Below are positions 11,512-21,730 of a stretch of 64,000 bases of DNA, in pieces; positions within the stretch are counted from its first letter, which is position 1; each line of letters begins with the position of its first letter. Location of the stretch: contig JANATG010000001.1 of the NCBI GenBank assembly GCA_029449235.1, forward strand, positions 3,224,001 through 3,288,000. The letters are read 5' to 3'. The position numbers were made by a program, and so were the translations under genes. The notes below the pieces were generated by a model. It was not told the DNA's origin and did no database searches. It was given only the letters and a program-made list of their open reading frames with translations. This stretch comes from Linnemannia schmuckeri. Taxonomy: Eukaryota; Mortierellomycota; Mortierellomycetes; Mortierellales; Mortierellaceae.

Positions 11512-11996
11512 CAACATTTGTTTTACATACACCAATAGAAGACCTTGCCAAGGTCAATTGACGATGTGAGGAGTTGGCTAGAAAGTGCCAGAGAACAGGT
11601 TTGCAGTGATCATTTGAACTTGAAGAGGAAGAAGAAAAAAGAAAGAAAGACGAAGTTGTTGGGTATGGATTCCCTCGCTTCCGCGAAAGTCCGCTTTTTC
11701 TTCGTCGGCGTTCTTTTGCGTTCGCTGCTTTTCCCTAATCTGGACAGCAACAGAAAAAGAAGGTTCAAGGCTCGATGTCATTTCTGGTAGTAGTGGCTTA
11801 GCATCAACAAAGTGGGGAGAATTGCCCAGACAGAGTCAGAGAGTACACACACACAAGCAAAATCAAGGCACCGCGCAACGGCTTGACCGTTGAGTATATA
11901 GTAGAGGGCCGGGATCTTTTCCCCCTCTTTTTTTTTCTCCTTTCATTCCTCACTTTCCCCGTCCCCCCCTTCCTCCCCCATTCATAACTCGCAGCC
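11512..11996. promoter_or_regulatory. VPS17 3' region and SSC1 promoter, candidate heat-shock element
   Basis: These 485 bases hold no convincing coding exon. Upstream of the Hsp70 start they show a GAAnnTTC inverted pair at 11759-11766, the minimal heat-shock-factor half-site arrangement, preceded by a purine stretch with a further GAA out of ideal spacing. A TATA-like TATATAG lies near 11894, about 100 bases before the ATG, and a CT-rich leader follows. The heat-shock element is suggested by motif and by the Hsp70 gene downstream; it is short and could occur by chance. Confidence 0.4.
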
Positions 11997-14261
11997 ATGT
12001 TGAATCTCGCTCGCTTGTCCCGCTCGGCTGCCATCGGCAATGCCAAGAAGGTACGTCTTCTTCCTGCTCCTTTTTGTCTTCTACTCTCGTTCACCACGAA
12101 CACTCGCTTTTTTGGCATCCCTGATCTTCACCGCTTCTACTTTTTTTCAGGAAAAGAGATCTCGTTCAGAGGAGCAGGAGTCAACTGAAAAGCACTGGAC
12201 GAAAACAGGATCCTCGTGGCGACAACATGCCTCCGAACAGTGCAGCACAACACACATACATACATATACTCAACACAAACGAAACGAACCAAAGGCAACT
12301 CACACCATTCCTCTTTTTTTCTCCTGTACCTGAATTATTACTCATTATAGATGGCTGTCCGCTCCTACAGCTCTGCCATTAACGGACCCGTCATCGGTAT
12401 CGATCTTGGAACTACCAACTCTTGTGTCGGTATCATGGAGGGCAAGGTTCCCCGTGTCATTGAGAACGCCGAGGGTGCCCGTACCACACCTTCGATCGTT
12501 GCCTTCACCAAGGAGGGCGAGTTGGTCGTCGGTCAGGCTGCCAAGCGCCAGGCCGTCGTTAACCCCGAGAACACCCTCTATGCCACCAAGCGTCTGATTG
12601 GTCGTCTCTTCAGCGACAAGGCCGTCCAGCACGATATCAAGACCGTTTCCTACAAGATCGTCAAGCACCAGAACGGCGATGCCTGGGTCGAGGCCCGCGA
12701 CAAGCAGTACTCTCCCTCCCAGATCGGTGCCTTTGTTCTCGGAAAGATGAAGGAGACCGCCGAGGGTTACCTCGGAAAGAAGGTCGGCCATGCCGTCGTC
12801 ACCGTCCCCGCTTACTTCAACGATGCTCAGCGTCAGGCCACCAAGGATGCCGGAAAGATTGCCGGTTTGGACGTTCTCCGTGTCATCAACGAGCCCACCG
12901 CTGCCGCTTTGGCCTACGGTCTCGACAAGGCCGGTGACCGTGTTGTTGCCGTCTACGATTTGGGTGGTGGTACCTTCGATATCTCTATCCTCGAGATCCA
13001 GAACGGCGTCTTCGAGGTCAAGTCCACCAACGGAGACACCGCCCTCGGTGGTGAGGATTTTGATGCCATGCTCGTCAAGCACGTCGTCGATGAGTTCAAG
13101 AAGGAGCAGGGCTTGGATCTCTCCAACGACCGCATGGCCATCCAGCGTATCCGCGAGGGTGTCGAGAAGGCTAAGATCGAGTTGTCGTCCACTCTCCAGA
13201 CCGACATTAACCTCCCCTACATCACCGCCGATGCCACCGGCCCCAAGCACATTAACATCAAGATGACCCGTACCAAGTTCGAGGCTCTCGCCAAGGACTT
13301 GATCAACCGCACCGTCGAGCCTTGCCAGAAGGCTATCAAGGATGCAGGTGTCCAGTTGAATGAGATTAACGAGGTCGTCCTCGTCGGAGGCATGTCCCGT
13401 GTCCCCAAGGTTATTGAGACCGTCAAGCAGGTCTTTGGCCGCGAGCCCGGCAAGTCTGTCAACCCCGATGAGGCCGTCGCCATCGGTGCCGCTATTCAGG
13501 GAGGTGTCTTGGCCGGCTCTGTCACCGATATCCTCTTGTTGGACGTCACCCCTCTTTCCCTCGGAATTGAGACCCTCGGAGGTGTCTTCACCCGTTTGAT
13601 CAACCGCAACACCACCATCCCCACCAAGAAGTCCCAGGTCTTCTCGACCGCTGCCGATGGCCAGACCCAGGTTCAGGTTCGTGTCTTCCAGGGAGAGCGT
13701 GAATTGGTCCGCGACAACAAGTTGTTGGGCGACTTCAACCTCCATGGTCTTGCTCCCGCCCCCAAGGGTGTTCCCCAGATCGAGGTCTCGTTCGACATTG
13801 ATGCCGATGGTATTGTCAACGTCGGAGCCAAGGACAAGGCCACCGGTCGCGACCAGTCCATGTCGATTGTTGCCTCCTCCGGTTTGTCCTCTGACGAGAT
13901 TGAGAAGATGATCAAGGACTCTGAGCTCTTTGCTGACTCTGACCGCAAGCGTAAGGAGCAGATCGAGGCCACCAACCAGGCCGAGTCTATCATCTCCGAG
14001 ACCGAGAAGCACATGTCCGACTTCAAGGACCAGCTCGACTCTACCGAGGCCGAGAAGATCAAGGAGCAGATCACCAAGCTCCGTGATGTTCTTGCCAAGG
14101 GCGAGGCCGTCGAGGCCGAGGAGATCAAGAAGGAGTCGACCGACCTCCAGCAGGGATCTCTCAAGCTCTTCGAGATGGTCTACAAGAAGAACGCTGCCAA
14201 CGCCTCGTCCTCTTCCTCCGAGGGCACCACCGTTGACAACGAGGAGCCCAAGAAGAACTAA
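11997..14261 (+). CDS. SSC1: Mitochondrial Hsp70 chaperone (Ssc1)
   Basis: Two exons (11997-12050, 12351-14261) encode 654 residues. Ssc1 is the matrix Hsp70 that pulls preproteins through TIM23 and folds them. Exon 1 encodes 18 residues of a basic presequence (MLNLARLSRSAAIGNAKK); exon 2 starts with an in-frame ATG, then VRSYSSAINGP, where presequence cleavage is expected. The DnaK-type motifs are clear: IGIDLGTTNSCVG (phosphate 1), VYDLGGGTFDISIL (phosphate 2), VVLVGGMSRVPKV (adenosine), NEPTAAALAYG, and a C-terminal helical lid ending in a Ser-rich then EEPKKN tail. The 300-base phase-0 intron separates presequence from mature protein. Codon use is extremely C-biased, as in very highly expressed genes; this also makes long antisense frames that are not genes. 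Confidence 0.97.
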
Positions 14262-14873
14262 GTGTTCAAACTAGATTGACGGGTTTCACCCCTCACGTTT
14301 CTCTCTTGTGTTTTTAGATCTTTGTTTTGTTCAATTATTTTTTCTTTATTCCTTCTCAATTCTCCACTGTACCACCATCAACCTCGCCTTTTCATTGTTT
14401 GTTTCGTTTTTTTTTTGCTGCACACCCATTTTTACTTACAACTCACATTCCCATCCCTCATCATAATATTTTTTATCAAGCCTTTCCTTTTGTTTTTTTA
14501 GAATACATAGAAATAGAAAAAAGTGAATGATAGATAATTTACCTGTATTTATCCACTGCATGCGTCAAATAAATATCGACCTTTGAAAAGATCTCCTTTG
14601 CTTGCTTGTTTACCTTTTTTTTGTCTCTGTGGATGCTTGCTGCTCTCCTTTGAGAACCTTTGACCCTTACTGAATCATTTTGCCCCGAATTTCAGGCACG
14701 AGCACTTGTCAGCTCGGACTGAAAAACAGTCAACAAAAATTTGCCAAGCCACACTAGATGTCCCCTCTCCTCTCACTCTCACTCTGGTCCTCCCTTCCTG
14801 ATCGGGTCAGTCATTTCCATTGCGAGTTCATTTCCTTTCCTTTACATCCATTTGTCCTCCCTCTATATACATC
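14262..14873. other. Intergenic between SSC1 and MRP21
   Basis: 612 bases of T-rich SSC1 3' sequence and the MRP21 promoter. A TATA-like CTATATAC lies at 14862-14869, only a few bases before the MRP21 start, so it is probably not the core TATA box. No coding signal. Confidence 0.45.
14568..14573 (+). terminator. Candidate polyadenylation signal of SSC1
   Basis: AATAAA lies about 300 bases after the SSC1 stop, in AT-rich sequence following a T-rich 3' UTR. The distance is long, so an earlier unrecognised signal is possible. Confidence 0.35.
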
Positions 14874-15428
14874 ATGTTCCGTGCATTTTCAAAGAGCAGC
14901 ACCGTCGTCGCGGCATTGGCACAACGCCAGGCCGCCCAGCAGACCCGTGTCCAGGGACTTGCTGCCTTCCACAGCTCTGCCGCCCGCGAGGATAGCGCCT
15001 CAGACCTCCTCAGCAGCCTCGCCTCTTCCTCCTCCAACAACAACAACAGGACCAACAGCAACAGGACAAGCAGCCTTTTCGGAAACAGCTCCCGTAACAG
15101 CAACAACAACAGCCGGTCAGATATTTCCTTGTTTGGCCTTTTGCCTCCCAAGGCTAACACGACTGCCAACCCCATCCATTTGGACACCAACCACCCCACT
15201 GAGGGTCGCTCTTTCAGGGTCAACTCTCCCGCGACGATCGATCAGACTTATAGGCGTTTGAGATCGGCGCTGAACCAGTCGAACATGAAGCGGGAGTTGA
15301 GGTTGAGGAGGACTTATGAGGATGGTCACACTAGAATGAGACGCGAGAACCAGGAACGGAACAAGAAGCTCTTTGGCGCCATGGTCCGTAAAAAGATTGA
15401 GCTCATTAAGCTCATGAAGATTCGGTGA
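14874..15428 (+). CDS. MRP21: Mitochondrial small-subunit ribosomal protein bS21m (MRP21)
   Basis: A single exon encodes 184 residues. bS21m belongs to the mitoribosomal small subunit. The N-terminus (MFRAFSKSSTVVAALAQR) is a basic, acid-free targeting sequence, followed by a low-complexity Ser/Asn-rich linker with repeated NNNN and NRTNSNR patches (about 50-90). The C-terminal 75 residues carry the bS21 domain in its fungal form: GRSFRVNS, then YRRLRSALNQSNMKRELRLR and a basic helix ending in KKIELIKLMKIR. The length and the Ser/Asn insertion are typical of fungal versions, which are much longer than bacterial S21. It sits between two other mitochondrial genes (SSC1 and a PPR gene), all on the plus strand. 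Confidence 0.87.
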   Translation: MFRAFSKSSTVVAALAQRQAAQQTRVQGLAAFHSSAAREDSASDLLSSLASSSSNNNNRTNSNRTSSLFGNSSRNSNNNSRSDISLFGLLPPKANTTANPIHLDTNHPTEGRSFRVNSPATIDQTYRRLRSALNQSNMKRELRLRRTYEDGHTRMRRENQERNKKLFGAMVRKKIELIKLMKIR

Positions 15429-16288
15429 GTTTAATGCGTTTGTTTTTGATCACTTCACGGGTTGTTACTCTTCCTTGTACTAAGAAGTATCTTTGCGAAG
15501 AATGGCTGTGTCGTAATCAACCGTTGAATGGTTTGAGCTCGAGAACTAATGCACATTGTATCCGTTTGTGTTTTGTTATTTAGTGGCATGTAAAGGACTT
15601 TTTTATTTACTGAGGATACACCCGGAACGGAGAGGAGAGATATTCATCACACGAGAGCAGACGACATATCGACAACCGCTACGCTTTGTGCAAGCGGGAC
15701 TGCGTACTTTTTTTTTGCATCATTATCTAGTAGACAACCTGCCGCATATTTAGGCGGATAAAATAAATCACAATCATCAATGATACTACTTTTGACTGAG
15801 AGACGGGATAGATGTGAATGGGTGTATGGTACCTTGCGTCAAAGAGGAATGGCCGTAGGATCCTCTAAGAGAGAGCCGCCAGTTCGGATGTGCACTTTCG
15901 GATTGTCGATAATTTGTAGATAAGCCACATCCGCAGGATTATGTTCCGCAATAAACATAGTTGGAAGTTGGAAGCCAGGAACCACCGAACCACTTTTTTT
16001 CACACAACAACTATTTCTTTCTATTTGCTCGGTCGCGTCAAGTCATTTCTCTTCAACTGCACTCGCCTGTCTTCTTTATTCATACATCCAGCACATACCT
16101 TTCATACCCTTCTTTACGACATCCAGCTTCTAGCAAGGTACTGCCAAAGACTCATTTGCCATGCTCCCCTGAATGACTTTGCGCCCTCGCTGGCGTGTGC
16201 TTTTTCGGTTTCTAATTATTTCTGTGTGTTCCCTCCATTCGTTAAAAGGACACCGTGCCCTGAACACAAAACATTCATAATCCCATTC
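15429..16288. other. Intergenic and probable PPR-gene leader
   Basis: 860 bases. The frame of the downstream PPR gene stays open back to 15941, but the translated residues 15941-16288 are pyrimidine-leader-like and lack PPR character, so I treat them as 5' UTR or promoter. Nothing else recognisable. Confidence 0.4.
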
Positions 16289-19200
16289 ATGATCTCGACC
16301 GTCACCTTGGTCAAACGAGGAACCTCGTCTTCCTCTTCCCCAGCAGGGTCCTCTATACGCAGAACATTCTACTCGACCACCGCCGCCCGAGCTCAATCAA
16401 ACCAATCAGGAACACCTGCTATGGAATCCGGGATCACGCGACACTGGATCCAGTCCTTCCACCGAATGACCCTCCACCCTCATCTTTTTCAGGCAACCAA
16501 ACACACTACCTCAGGGCGACCCGCTGCTCATATGCCTCGGAACTGTGTTACTTGTTCTTATCACCGCTCTGCACGAGCACAAAGCAATGCTGTGTTAGTT
16601 GCAGAGAACGGTAGCGCTGAGCTTAACTATGTCCAACATCAGGTCTCTGCCGAGGCAGCCATGACAACTTCTAATACCTCGGGAGTAAGGACAACCAAAG
16701 AGCTTTCGACCAAGGCGTCTATATCGTCATCCAAGATAAAGTCAGCACCAATCGTGTCAACAAAACCAGCGTCGCGTCCAAGGTCAATTAACGCTCACCA
16801 CGCGCCACTCTTCGGCCACCATTCCACAACAAGGCGAGGTCCCTTTGGCGGCACCCGTCACCAACTGGCAGCTGAATCCCCACGGTATCGGCTTCGGGAT
16901 GTTCGAGAAGAGCCACGTCGTCCGAGCAGTCAAGACTTTAATCCTTTTGTGAACCAGCCACCATCCTCCAAGACCTCTACACGATTCCCCGCTAATGCAA
17001 TTGACTCGACATTCTCAGGACCCGATGCATTGACGTCAACCTACTGGGGCATCAACTCTCTACGGATGGCATCGTCTCAATATGGCTCGGTTTTGCTGAG
17101 AACTGGCGCTCGGTTGGATCACAGTATTGAGACTCCGATTACACTGGAAGAAGCTGTCGGGGTGTTCAATGCAGGGCCAGGAATGGATATTCCCGTAGGA
17201 TCGTCGTTACCAGGCAACCTCAGGATGGCTAAAATCAACCCCGAGGCGCTTTCCAAGATCATCGCCCCAGAGCTGAACCCTTACCTTCTGGTCGACGAGT
17301 TTGAGCGGCAGTTCGCGTACTCTGGTCAATGGACAGATCCCCATGTATTGGAGATGAGTCTGCGGAGGATCGGAAAGGCCAAGATGTTGATTGATGGAGT
17401 TCCGATAGCATTTATCGAGTCCAGCGCGAATGAAGAGGATGTGCTGGCGATGGGTATTCACGCGGTCGTGTCACCCCTCACACGAGTCAACAGGACGCCC
17501 TGGCTGGGATTGTTGTTTGATACGCTGGAGCAGCGCGACTGGGTGCGTCTTTTGGATCGCTCTGTGATGTTGCGTCTTCAGAGATCCATCTTCGCGCCCA
17601 CTGCAAGACGTTGGTCAGAATCAGAGTCAACGCAGCGAGCTCGGACACGAGTGTTGGCACTGACATTACAGAAGCGAGACGCGAACCGGATTGAGTATGC
17701 TGAATGGAGGACACAGACCCGTCGATTCCGGTTACAATTGGCGGCTGCGCGCGCCTTGGGCGATCAGCGGTTGAACGATCAGGACTACATCGGCTTTATG
17801 ATGAGCTGTGTCAAGGGCAACCAGTTTCTAGAACTCGAGTTGGCGGTTCAACACTACATGGAGAGTCAACACACGGCCAGTCCACCGAACGAGGCGATCT
17901 ACCAGATGTATCTTAAGGGATTGGCACATCAGGGACGGATGGATCACGCACAAGAGGTTGTTCAAAGCATGAAGCGCAAGGGGATGTCGCTTTCGTCCCA
18001 GACATTTGGGATCATGCTTGAGGGTTATGGACGGCAGATGGACGAGCGGAGGATTAAGGATACCCTAAAGTCGATGAACATTGCAGGACACCCCCTGACG
18101 GTCGAGATGTACACGTCGATGATGTCGAATTATATCCGTGCTGATAAGCTCGACGAGGCGCAGAAGATCTTCCAGGAACTCAGACGGTCAGGGCTGAAGC
18201 TGGACTCGCGGTCAAAGAACGTCGTTCTCCAACTTGCACGTTTGAGGAGTCGTAAGGATGCAGGTCATTCGGCACTCTTCCGCGCAGCGATGGAGACCTT
18301 GAGTGGGAGTGAATTTGGTGTTTCTAAGAGCGCGGATGTGTCGAAGGATGAGATTGCTGTGGCTGATCAGATGCGGTTCAACACAGTGGTCCATTACAAC
18401 CACCGTCTCAAGGAATGCGCCGATGCGAGGGATACCACCAAATTTGTCAAAACGTTCAAGGAGATGGCGTATGCGAGACTGGAGCCAAACACGACATCAT
18501 ACAACATCCTTGTCGACTATCTTTCCCATGCCGGGTCTCCCAACGATGGATTCTTGGTGTTGGAGCACATGAAGGGAACCTTGCGCGGACGACCAGACGC
18601 TGTTACATATACGACGCTGATCGATTGCGCGGTCAAGAAGGGCGAGGTCGAGTTGGGCTGGGGTCTGTACGATGAGATGATGCGCAAGTCGGTCAGGCCT
18701 ACGCTGCACACCTACGGCACACTAATCGATTTGGTTGGTCTGGATCCTCGGAGCCGCACAGGACGTGGAATTGTCAAGCGCCATTTCATCCCAGGACGAG
18801 AACACATTCGCTTCCCAGTCAAGGGGGCGATTGAAGACCGGATTGGACTCAACTTTGCCGGCGACCTGTATAATCAGCTTTGCAACCAAGGGCTCAAGCC
18901 GAGTCAACACATTTTTGGAGCTCTGCTGGATCTGACGGTCCGAGGAGGGTTCATGCAGTTGGCGCAGCATGTCTACTTGGAGATGATCAACAAGGACGTG
19001 GGACCCAACACGGCGATCATGACAACGCTAATCAAGGGGTTTGCGATCCAGAGAGACTTTGATTCTGGATGGAAGGTGTGGAGGAACATGGTCGAGTCGA
19101 ATATACCCAGGAACGCGATCACGTACTACCATTTGATTCGACTTTGTGAGCGGTCGTTGCCTAATCCGATTGCGATGGCCGAAGCATTGGAAGGATCCAC

Positions 19201-19855
19201 GACGGAGCCGAGCAGTGAGGAGTCAGCACCGCTGAAGCATAGGAGACGGAACAACAAGACGAAGGCCAAGCAGGGCGAAGGGGATGCCGGCTATATGACT
19301 GACGTTGCACGGGAGTCGTTGGAGAACACCGCCAGGATTCCATTGCCGATCTGGACAGAGATTATGGACCAGATGCAGGTGGACCGAGTCCAGTGGTCGC
19401 GTGTGCAGCAGTTCCGGAGGAAGTATGTTGATCGTGCGGTCTGGTTACCTGTTGTCAAGAAGGTTGGTGTTGTCAGGGCCGCTACTCCCAAGGATTCGAC
19501 CTTGTCTTATCCCGCCTCAACGCCGTCCTTGTCGGCCTCGTTGTCGTCATTGGATGTGCACTCATCGATCAGAACTCTGGAGGGTGTCGAGGGAGGTATT
19601 GGAGAGGAGAAGAAGGAGCATGGACTGCAGTCAGGTGCTGGTGCTTTAACCGTGGATCTCGAGGCTAGTGAGTCGGATTCACCAATGATTAGAGAGATCT
19701 ATACTGGTGGTGGAGACTTGTTTATTCCGAGACGTGTTCCTTTTCGCAAGTCGCGATTGGCCTGGGATGACGAGAGCAAGTCGGTCAAGGTGGACAATTC
19801 AAAACGGACTACAAGTGCTGCTTCTACCGAATCTGCGGATGCTGCATCACTGTAA
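16289..19855 (+). CDS. Large mitochondrial pentatricopeptide-repeat (PPR) protein
   Basis: One uninterrupted exon encodes 1,188 residues from the ATG at 16289, chosen because it begins a good targeting sequence (MISTVTLVKRGTSSSS, then RRTFYSTTAARAQ). The frame is open upstream to an ATG at 15941, which would add 116 leader-like residues. PPR proteins are helical-repeat RNA binders that act on single organellar transcripts. Repeat units of about 35 residues are visible from about residue 540: YQMYLKGLAHQGRMDHAQEV, MYTSMMSNYIRADKLDEAQK, SYNILVDYLSHAGSPNDGFL, TYTTLIDCAVKKGEVELGWG and later AIMTTLIKGFAIQRDFDSGW. The first 450 residues are Ser/Thr/Arg-rich and low-complexity. A basic KHRRRNNKTKAK patch follows the repeats. 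The target RNA cannot be told from sequence. Lack of introns contrasts with neighbouring genes. Confidence 0.88.
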   Translation: MISTVTLVKRGTSSSSSPAGSSIRRTFYSTTAARAQSNQSGTPAMESGITRHWIQSFHRMTLHPHLFQATKHTTSGRPAAHMPRNCVTCSYHRSARAQSNAVLVAENGSAELNYVQHQVSAEAAMTTSNTSGVRTTKELSTKASISSSKIKSAPIVSTKPASRPRSINAHHAPLFGHHSTTRRGPFGGTRHQLAAESPRYRLRDVREEPRRPSSQDFNPFVNQPPSSKTSTRFPANAIDSTFSGPDALTSTYWGINSLRMASSQYGSVLLRTGARLDHSIETPITLEEAVGVFNAGPGMDIPVGSSLPGNLRMAKINPEALSKIIAPELNPYLLVDEFERQFAYSGQWTDPHVLEMSLRRIGKAKMLIDGVPIAFIESSANEEDVLAMGIHAVVSPLTRVNRTPWLGLLFDTLEQRDWVRLLDRSVMLRLQRSIFAPTARRWSESESTQRARTRVLALTLQKRDANRIEYAEWRTQTRRFRLQLAAARALGDQRLNDQDYIGFMMSCVKGNQFLELELAVQHYMESQHTASPPNEAIYQMYLKGLAHQGRMDHAQEVVQSMKRKGMSLSSQTFGIMLEGYGRQMDERRIKDTLKSMNIAGHPLTVEMYTSMMSNYIRADKLDEAQKIFQELRRSGLKLDSRSKNVVLQLARLRSRKDAGHSALFRAAMETLSGSEFGVSKSADVSKDEIAVADQMRFNTVVHYNHRLKECADARDTTKFVKTFKEMAYARLEPNTTSYNILVDYLSHAGSPNDGFLVLEHMKGTLRGRPDAVTYTTLIDCAVKKGEVELGWGLYDEMMRKSVRPTLHTYGTLIDLVGLDPRSRTGRGIVKRHFIPGREHIRFPVKGAIEDRIGLNFAGDLYNQLCNQGLKPSQHIFGALLDLTVRGGFMQLAQHVYLEMINKDVGPNTAIMTTLIKGFAIQRDFDSGWKVWRNMVESNIPRNAITYYHLIRLCERSLPNPIAMAEALEGSTTEPSSEESAPLKHRRRNNKTKAKQGEGDAGYMTDVARESLENTARIPLPIWTEIMDQMQVDRVQWSRVQQFRRKYVDRAVWLPVVKKVGVVRAATPKDSTLSYPASTPSLSASLSSLDVHSSIRTLEGVEGGIGEEKKEHGLQSGAGALTVDLEASESDSPMIREIYTGGGDLFIPRRVPFRKSRLAWDDESKSVKVDNSKRTTSAASTESADAASL

Positions 19856-20498
19856 ATACAAGCCCGTCTCGGGTCAATTTTTATTATGAAAATACATATT
19901 TTGGGCGCGCTGACATGGGGATATCGAACACGCTGCTTTGTGGAAAGAAGATATTAGCAAGATAATATGAAGAATGATCCAGAATGTCGGCATGTATGGA
20001 GATGGGGAAGACGGTGACGACGACGTCTGTAACAGAGGTATTGAAACCCAGGTCTCTGATAATCACCACGGGGATGGTAACATCATGAAAGATGTCGATA
20101 AGCATTTTGTTGAAGGGTGAGGGGAGATAAGTGGAGGGTGAGAGGGGAAGGTGGAGAGCATTATACAAAAAATAACCCTGTAAGGATTTTGTGTGATCAG
20201 CAAAACTAGGAACTAGTGATGGAGAACCCAATGATGGGAAGATCGGGTAAATAGAATGAACAGGTTGATTTATAAGGATATTGTGGATGAAGTGTGCCTT
20301 CCAGCTGAGGAGGAAGAAGAAAACCGCTATGAAACAAAGGACCAGGAGAGGAAAAGAGAAAGGCTTGATTAGCAGCAAGGGCTGTTTAGGTCACTTGGTG
20401 GCGAAGAATTTAGAAGTTAGTGGTGTCGGTCACATGTCAGTTCTCAGAGTGAAACTCTGACACACCGCCTCAACTCGTCCAGCTCTCGCTCCACGAGA
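19856..20498. other. Intergenic, PPR 3' end to helicase fossil
   Basis: 643 bases without a supported gene. A 164-codon minus-strand frame (20378-19884) starts with a hydrophobic stretch and ends at a TAA that overlaps a minus-strand AATAAA; it has no family resemblance I can see and is listed among the rejected items. Confidence 0.35.
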
Positions 20499-21730
20499 TT
20501 GTCCTTGACACCCTTGCAAACGTCACCCAATCCATATCTCGTCACCGGTGCTGTAGGCTCAGATAAGTCGACCATTCTGATGGGTCTAGTGAATAAACTC
20601 CAAAACGAGGAAGAATATGAGCCGATCGTAATCGCTCCGAGCGCAGTTGCAGCGCGTCATATTAATGGGCACACCATCCATTCGCACTTTGGCCTACCCC
20701 GACGGCAGGATACGGCATCTAGGTCTACCTATACTCTCGACGCTAAGATACATACCATGGACGTGTTTCTACACAAGCGACCTTTCGTTGCCATCGATGA
20801 GGTCTCGATGCTCGGTAGAGATATGATTGAGATTCTCTTTGATGTTTGTAACAAGGTCTTTCAACCCCTACAGATGGATATCGGCCTTTTGGAGGAGCAC
20901 CGGTCGCGATATTCAGTGTTTTGGCCAGCTTGGTCAGGTTGTCAAGGAGGCCGATCCTCAGGCGCAGTGACAGTTCGAGTCGCGTTCACTTGGAGATTTC
21001 ACAATGATTCGACTCAGGACAATTCACAGAGAGGCATAAGATCAAGCATTCATCAAGTCTCTCTCGATTGTTCGGAATGGATCTCAGCTCCCCTAGGACA
21101 TTCAGGACTTGAATCGGATCTCGAGAGGGAGAAGGATTGATGACGTACACCGTGTTCTCGGAATTGATGAGGGTGCCATTGCATCGCCTGCATTCGAGTC
21201 AAAGTCAGCAACATGACCTCCAACTGTCTTGCTGGAACCCTATCCACTCTCTTCGTCTCCAAATGGGTGAAAGGATCAGTGGTTGGCCGCAGGACCAAGT
21301 TGAGCGGAATACGGGACTCTATACGGAACTTTATCTCAAGGTCGGCGCCCAAGTGATGCTGACTGCCAACTTAGACATTCAGAACGGTTTAGTGAATGGA
21401 GCGATGGCCACCGTCCTGAGATTGAGGTCTTCATTATTGTTTTGTAGATGGACGGGTCTGGAGCCGCTATTCGGCTGAGACACCACACTCAGGAGACATT
21501 GGACGGCAAGCAAAGTTGGAAACATTTTCCCATCACGCTGGCTTATGCTTTAATAGTTCACCGACAGTCTTTGACTTTGAACAAGGCCATTGTGGACTTG
21601 TTGGATACCTTTGCTTAAGACAAACTTATGTTGCCCTGAGCGGAATTCATCGCTTGGTCGATTTAGAAGCCTTTGACTTTCCAGCCCAATGGAGATATAT
21701 TTCCTCATACCATAGTTCAGCAATACCTGT
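20499..21730 (+). pseudogene. Decayed PIF1-family helicase
   Basis: Fragments of one PIF1-like DNA helicase lie in order on the plus strand but in different frames. The first frame (20499-20900) shows a Walker A region reading YLVTGAVGSDKSTIL, where the canonical GxxGTGKS is altered, then VIAPSAVAARHINGHTIHSHFGL and the Walker B FVAIDEVSMLGRDM. After about 20900 the frame shifts repeatedly. Later islands keep LKVGAQVMLTANLD and LVNGAMATVLRL (21327-21420), and a C-terminal ITLAYALIVHRQSLTLNKAIVDLL segment (about 21530-21610) resembling the helicase motif with a TIHKSQG-type core, here degraded. Stops follow. This is a nonfunctional relic. PIF1 helicases occur as host genes and in Helitron transposons; the missing Rep/HUH part means the source is undecided. 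Confidence 0.8.

Noticed and set aside
11545..11790. An 81-codon plus-strand frame before SSC1
   Set aside because: Lys/Arg-rich translation of purine-rich DNA with no domain; it lies in the probable SSC1 promoter.
12345..14012. A 555-codon minus-strand open frame across SSC1
   Set aside because: It is exactly antisense to the Hsp70 coding region and arises from C-biased codons; Gly/Leu/Asp/Val-rich composition is typical of such shadow frames.
19884..20378. A 164-codon minus-strand frame with a hydrophobic N-terminus and a 3' AATAAA
   Set aside because: No family resemblance, no cysteine pattern and unclear promoter; could be a small secreted protein but the evidence is too weak.
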